Shown here one piece after another: positions 61,762 to 64,000 of a stretch of DNA of 64,000 nt (positions are counted from its first letter, which is position 1; every line of letters starts with the position of its first letter). The notes beneath the pieces were generated by a model that was given only the letters and a program-made list of their open reading frames with translations, was not told the DNA's origin and did not search any database. The DNA lies in assembly GCA_000466585.1 (NCBI GenBank), contig KE993508.1, forward strand, positions 124,692-188,691. Direction: 5' to 3'. Source of the DNA: Clostridiales bacterium oral taxon 876 str. F0540. GTDB lineage: Bacteria; Bacillota; Clostridia; Clostridiales; Clostridiaceae. The position numbers were made by a program, and so were the translations under genes.

Positions 61762-63009
61762 CTAATTTGACTTTGAGGTTAAAATATGAACTGTGGGTTT
61801 ATTAAATATCTTATTTGCAACCTCATAAATATGCTGCATTTTAATTATCTCTATGTTTTTCATATCATCTGAAAATTCATATATACTTTCGCCTTCCATA
61901 CTCTGATGAAGCACATAGTTTCCAAGATCAGTCGAATCTTCTAAGGTAGCAGCTACTGCTGTCTTCAAAACCTTTTTCATCAAGTTTACTGTTTCTTCAT
62001 TAAAGTTAATTTTTTTACTTTTGATCTTATTAATACAGTTATTAATGGTTGCTAAAGCCTCCTGTATATTTTCAGAACCGACAGCTGTATAAATATAGAG
62101 AGTTTTTACATAGTTTGTCATATCTAGGTGGGAGTATACGTCATAGGCTAACCCCTTTTCTTCCCTAAGCTCTCTAAAAAGAATGGAGTTTGCACTTTCT
62201 CCAAACTTATGGTTCAAAATTTTTAACGCGAGTTCTTCTAATTTATTAAAGCCATGAAAGGTGAAGGCATAAATAATTGTACTCTGCTCTATGTTTTCCT
62301 TATAAGTTGTTCTAATTATGTCTATATTATCTTCTACTATAACTTTTTCCTTTTCTAACTCTTTATATTCCCAATTGGAAAAATATTTGCTTACAAGTTT
62401 CAAAACTTCCTCATGCTCGTATGGAGATACAATTGTTATGTTACAATTATTAGGAACATAATATTTATTATAAAACTCAACAAGCTGCTTTCTAGTAAGC
62501 TTTTTCACTGTCTTTTCTTCTCCTAAAGTATCATACCTAAGAGAACTTTTGCTAAAAGCAATCTCATTTATTTTGTTAAAACTATAATCTTCTATATCAT
62601 CTTTACTTGTTCGTATTTCAGCTAATATGACTCCTCTTTCCTTTTCAATTTCTTCCTCTGGAAATGTAGAGTTTTGAATCATATCAGAAATTATTTCAAG
62701 AGAAGGCTCCAATTCTTCACTTAATGCTGTAATACTAAAAACTGTACATGTATAGTCTGTATAAGCATTGTATTCTCCTCCTCTTTTCTCAAGAGCATCA
62801 TTAAGTTCCTCATTGTTTTTGCTCTTAGTACCCTTATAAAGCATATGTTCAATAAAGTGTGAAATCCCCCTGTTATTTGCTTTCTCAATAACGGAACCAA
62901 CATTTATTCCTACATGTAAAGAAGTTATCTGAGTATTTCTCTTTATTGTTATTAACTTTAAACCATTATGTAAAACTTTTGTTTCAGCATCAAATATCTT
63001 ATTTTCCAT
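61762..63009 (-). CDS. M16 family zinc peptidase
   Basis: 415 residues. The inverted zinc motif HFIEH (in RGISHFIEHMLYKGT, about 45-59) with the distal Glu in ERGVILAEI (about 120-128) marks M16B peptidases, such as YmxG/MlpA, and the second half-domain (about 220-415) lacks it. It probably degrades small peptides in the cytoplasm. It is about the length of a single M16 unit, so it may dimerise. The start follows TGAGGAGAT. It lies upstream of recX. Confidence 0.93.
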   Translation of the reverse strand: MENKIFDAETKVLHNGLKLITIKRNTQITSLHVGINVGSVIEKANNRGISHFIEHMLYKGTKSKNNEELNDALEKRGGEYNAYTDYTCTVFSITALSEELEPSLEIISDMIQNSTFPEEEIEKERGVILAEIRTSKDDIEDYSFNKINEIAFSKSSLRYDTLGEEKTVKKLTRKQLVEFYNKYYVPNNCNITIVSPYEHEEVLKLVSKYFSNWEYKELEKEKVIVEDNIDIIRTTYKENIEQSTIIYAFTFHGFNKLEELALKILNHKFGESANSILFRELREEKGLAYDVYSHLDMTNYVKTLYIYTAVGSENIQEALATINNCINKIKSKKINFNEETVNLMKKVLKTAVAATLEDSTDLGNYVLHQSMEGESIYEFSDDMKNIEIIKMQHIYEVANKIFNKPTVHILTSKSN

Positions 63010-63202
63010 ACTATCTCCTCAACTAAAAAATTAACAAAGCTGTAATGAGATAAACAATAAAAAACTTAACTTATGATCTGGAAAGATAGCAAATCTTCAC
63101 TGCTTTTTCTCGCTATATAAGTTTATAGTTAAAGTTGTTTATCATAATACTTTTTTATTATAATACAATATAAATAAAAATGTTATTAATTTCTTAATAA
63201 AA

Positions 63203-63231
63203 TTGACTTAACTTTAAAAGCTTGCTAAAAT
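63203..63231 (+). promoter_or_regulatory. Sigma-A promoter of queT
   Basis: TTGACT (63203-63208) and TAAAAT (63226-63231) with a 17-base spacer, upstream of the preQ1 riboswitch. Confidence 0.82.
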
Positions 63232-63256
63232 GTACAAGTATTAAAAACCATAAATA

Positions 63257-63298
63257 AGACAGTTCGTAACCATCCTGTCTATAAACAAAACTAGGAGG
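63257..63298 (+). promoter_or_regulatory. preQ1-I riboswitch
   Basis: P1 is AGACAG (63257-63262) with CTGTCT (63275-63280), the loop is TTCGTAACCATC, and an A-rich ATAAACAAAA segment leads to ACTAGGAGG. This is the H-type pseudoknot of class I preQ1 aptamers. The last strand overlaps the ribosome binding site of queT, so preQ1 should block translation. Confidence 0.9.
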
Positions 63299-63306
63299 TA
63301 TATAAG

Positions 63307-63807
63307 ATGAATTCGAAAACACGTAAAATTGTAACCGCAGCTTTAATTGGGGCTGTATATGCTGTACTAACTCTTTTCTTAGCACCCTTTAGCTATGGAG
63401 AAATTCAATTCAGAGCATCAGAAGCTCTCACAATTCTGCCTTTCTTTTCAGCTTTTCCTATTTATGGGCTTTTCGTAGGTTGTATTGTTTCTAATATTTT
63501 AAGCCCTATAGGACCGCTTGATATGATTTTTGGATCCTTAGCTACGCTAATTGCTGCAGTTATCACGTATTACATTGGTAAAAGCAATTTAAGTTTTAAA
63601 AAATATCTTGCTCCTCTTCCAGCAGTAATTGTTAATGGTATTGTTATTGGTCTGCTCATAAGCTATACTGCAAAAATACCTTTTATAATACCAGCGCTTC
63701 AGGTTGCTTTTGGTGAACTTGTTGTATGTTATGTTCTTGGATTACCGCTCCTTGTTGTTATAGAAAAGAATCCAAAACTTAAAAAGTATTTTAGCAAGGC
63801 TTTTTAG
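63307..63807 (+). CDS. queT: QueT, preQ1/queuosine-precursor ECF S component
   Basis: 166 residues, about five membrane helices. The opening KIVTAALIGAVYAVLTLFLAP and FGEIQFRASEALTILPFF-type motif (YGEIQFRASEALTILPFFSA, about 24-43) is the QueT signature, followed by NILSPIGPLDMIFGSLATL. It is the substrate-binding membrane protein for queuosine precursors, used with shared ECF AAT. The preQ1 riboswitch upstream supports this strongly. ATG follows AGGAGG within the riboswitch. Confidence 0.95.
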   Translation: MNSKTRKIVTAALIGAVYAVLTLFLAPFSYGEIQFRASEALTILPFFSAFPIYGLFVGCIVSNILSPIGPLDMIFGSLATLIAAVITYYIGKSNLSFKKYLAPLPAVIVNGIVIGLLISYTAKIPFIIPALQVAFGELVVCYVLGLPLLVVIEKNPKLKKYFSKAF

Positions 63808-63914
63808 TTTTAGAAATTTTTATCTCTTCATTATAAATTGTATATATAATTGAAAACTCCCTCATAAACTGTATTAATTAACACTTTAGTGAAGCACTTT
63901 TTAGGGGGAGTATA

Positions 63915-64000
63915 ATGTCCAAATTTTTAAAAATAGTAATTGCACTAATTTTAATTCTAATTTTGGAAGTTGTATTTATTTACTTTGGTTACAGTAAAAA
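63915..64000 (+). CDS. N-terminal fragment of a membrane or secreted protein
   Basis: The start ATG at 63915 follows AGGGGGAG. Only 28 codons are in the window: MSKFLKIV, then a long run of Ile and Leu, then VVFIYFGYSK. This is a signal-anchor or signal peptide. The gene runs off the right edge, so its identity cannot be told. Confidence 0.6.
   Translation, partial: MSKFLKIVIALILILILEVVFIYFGYSK

Noticed and set aside
1..64000. CRISPR arrays, tRNA, rRNA, IS elements, prophage genes
   Set aside because: Scanned by eye for regularly spaced repeats, cloverleaf-type ends, transposase motifs and phage genes; none supported.

Overview
The window is strongly AT-rich, with tightly packed genes, strong AGGAGG-type ribosome binding sites and many short rho-independent hairpins. 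The gene content fits a spore-forming anaerobic Clostridium-type Firmicute: mreBCD/radC/maf block, a Spo0E-like phosphatase, a SpoVB-like flippase, an FprA flavodiiron protein, an aldo/keto reductase with ferredoxin-type clusters, HprK, PPi-type phosphofructokinase. No rRNA, tRNA, CRISPR, IS or phage genes were seen; the window looks like ordinary chromosome with several accessory modules.

Layout. 1-6260: cell-shape and housekeeping block on the minus strand (PBP2 fragment, MreD, MreC, MreB, RadC, Maf, DUF4321, SPOR protein). 6390-7152: NlpC/P60 cell-wall hydrolase behind a c-di-AMP (ydaO/yuaA) riboswitch. 7259-14700: peptidases (M17, M18), CorA, 5-formyl-THF cyclo-ligase, HPr kinase. 15037-19826: flavin-based extracellular electron transfer locus (PplA-like double FMN-binding lipoprotein, Ndh2, EetA, EetB, DmkB), with a Rex-like operator over the pplA-like promoter. 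20103-24938: Spo0E-like peptide, 6S RNA, small acidic proteins, FprA, HelD. 25075-32694: sugar-nucleotide reductase, aldo/keto reductase, niacin-type ECF S protein with an operator dyad, peptide deformylase, B12-binding radical SAM protein, an amber-interrupted phospholipase C gene and a membrane-anchored beta-propeller protein. 32978-46808: M29 peptidase, two MATE-type flippases (SpoVB, YtgP/MurJ-like), RluA, M20 amidohydrolase, a large FtsA-like ATPase, UvrD helicase, nicotinate phosphoribosyltransferase with a Cys-rich HesB-like partner, Ndk. 46922-52984: a cobalamin-riboswitch operon encoding a dedicated ECF transporter (T, fused double ATPase, S) followed by a sortase-anchored protein and a membrane-anchored protein, both with DUF4430 domains. 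53085-63009: NUDIX, EamA, HypF, threonine aldolase, hemerythrin, PPi-PFK, RecX, M16 peptidase. 63203-64000: preQ1-I riboswitch with QueT, then a truncated gene.

The most interesting system is the 46.9-53.0 kb operon. The surface protein combines a transcobalamin-like beta domain (DUF4430) with an alpha/alpha-barrel region in the reverse of the order found in animal intrinsic factor/transcobalamin. Together with a cobalamin riboswitch and an ECF importer this suggests a cell-wall corrinoid-capture relay. Second is a pair of related, covarying leader RNAs in front of threonine aldolase and hemerythrin that I could not assign to a known class. All function calls rest on motif and context reading only; no database search was run.
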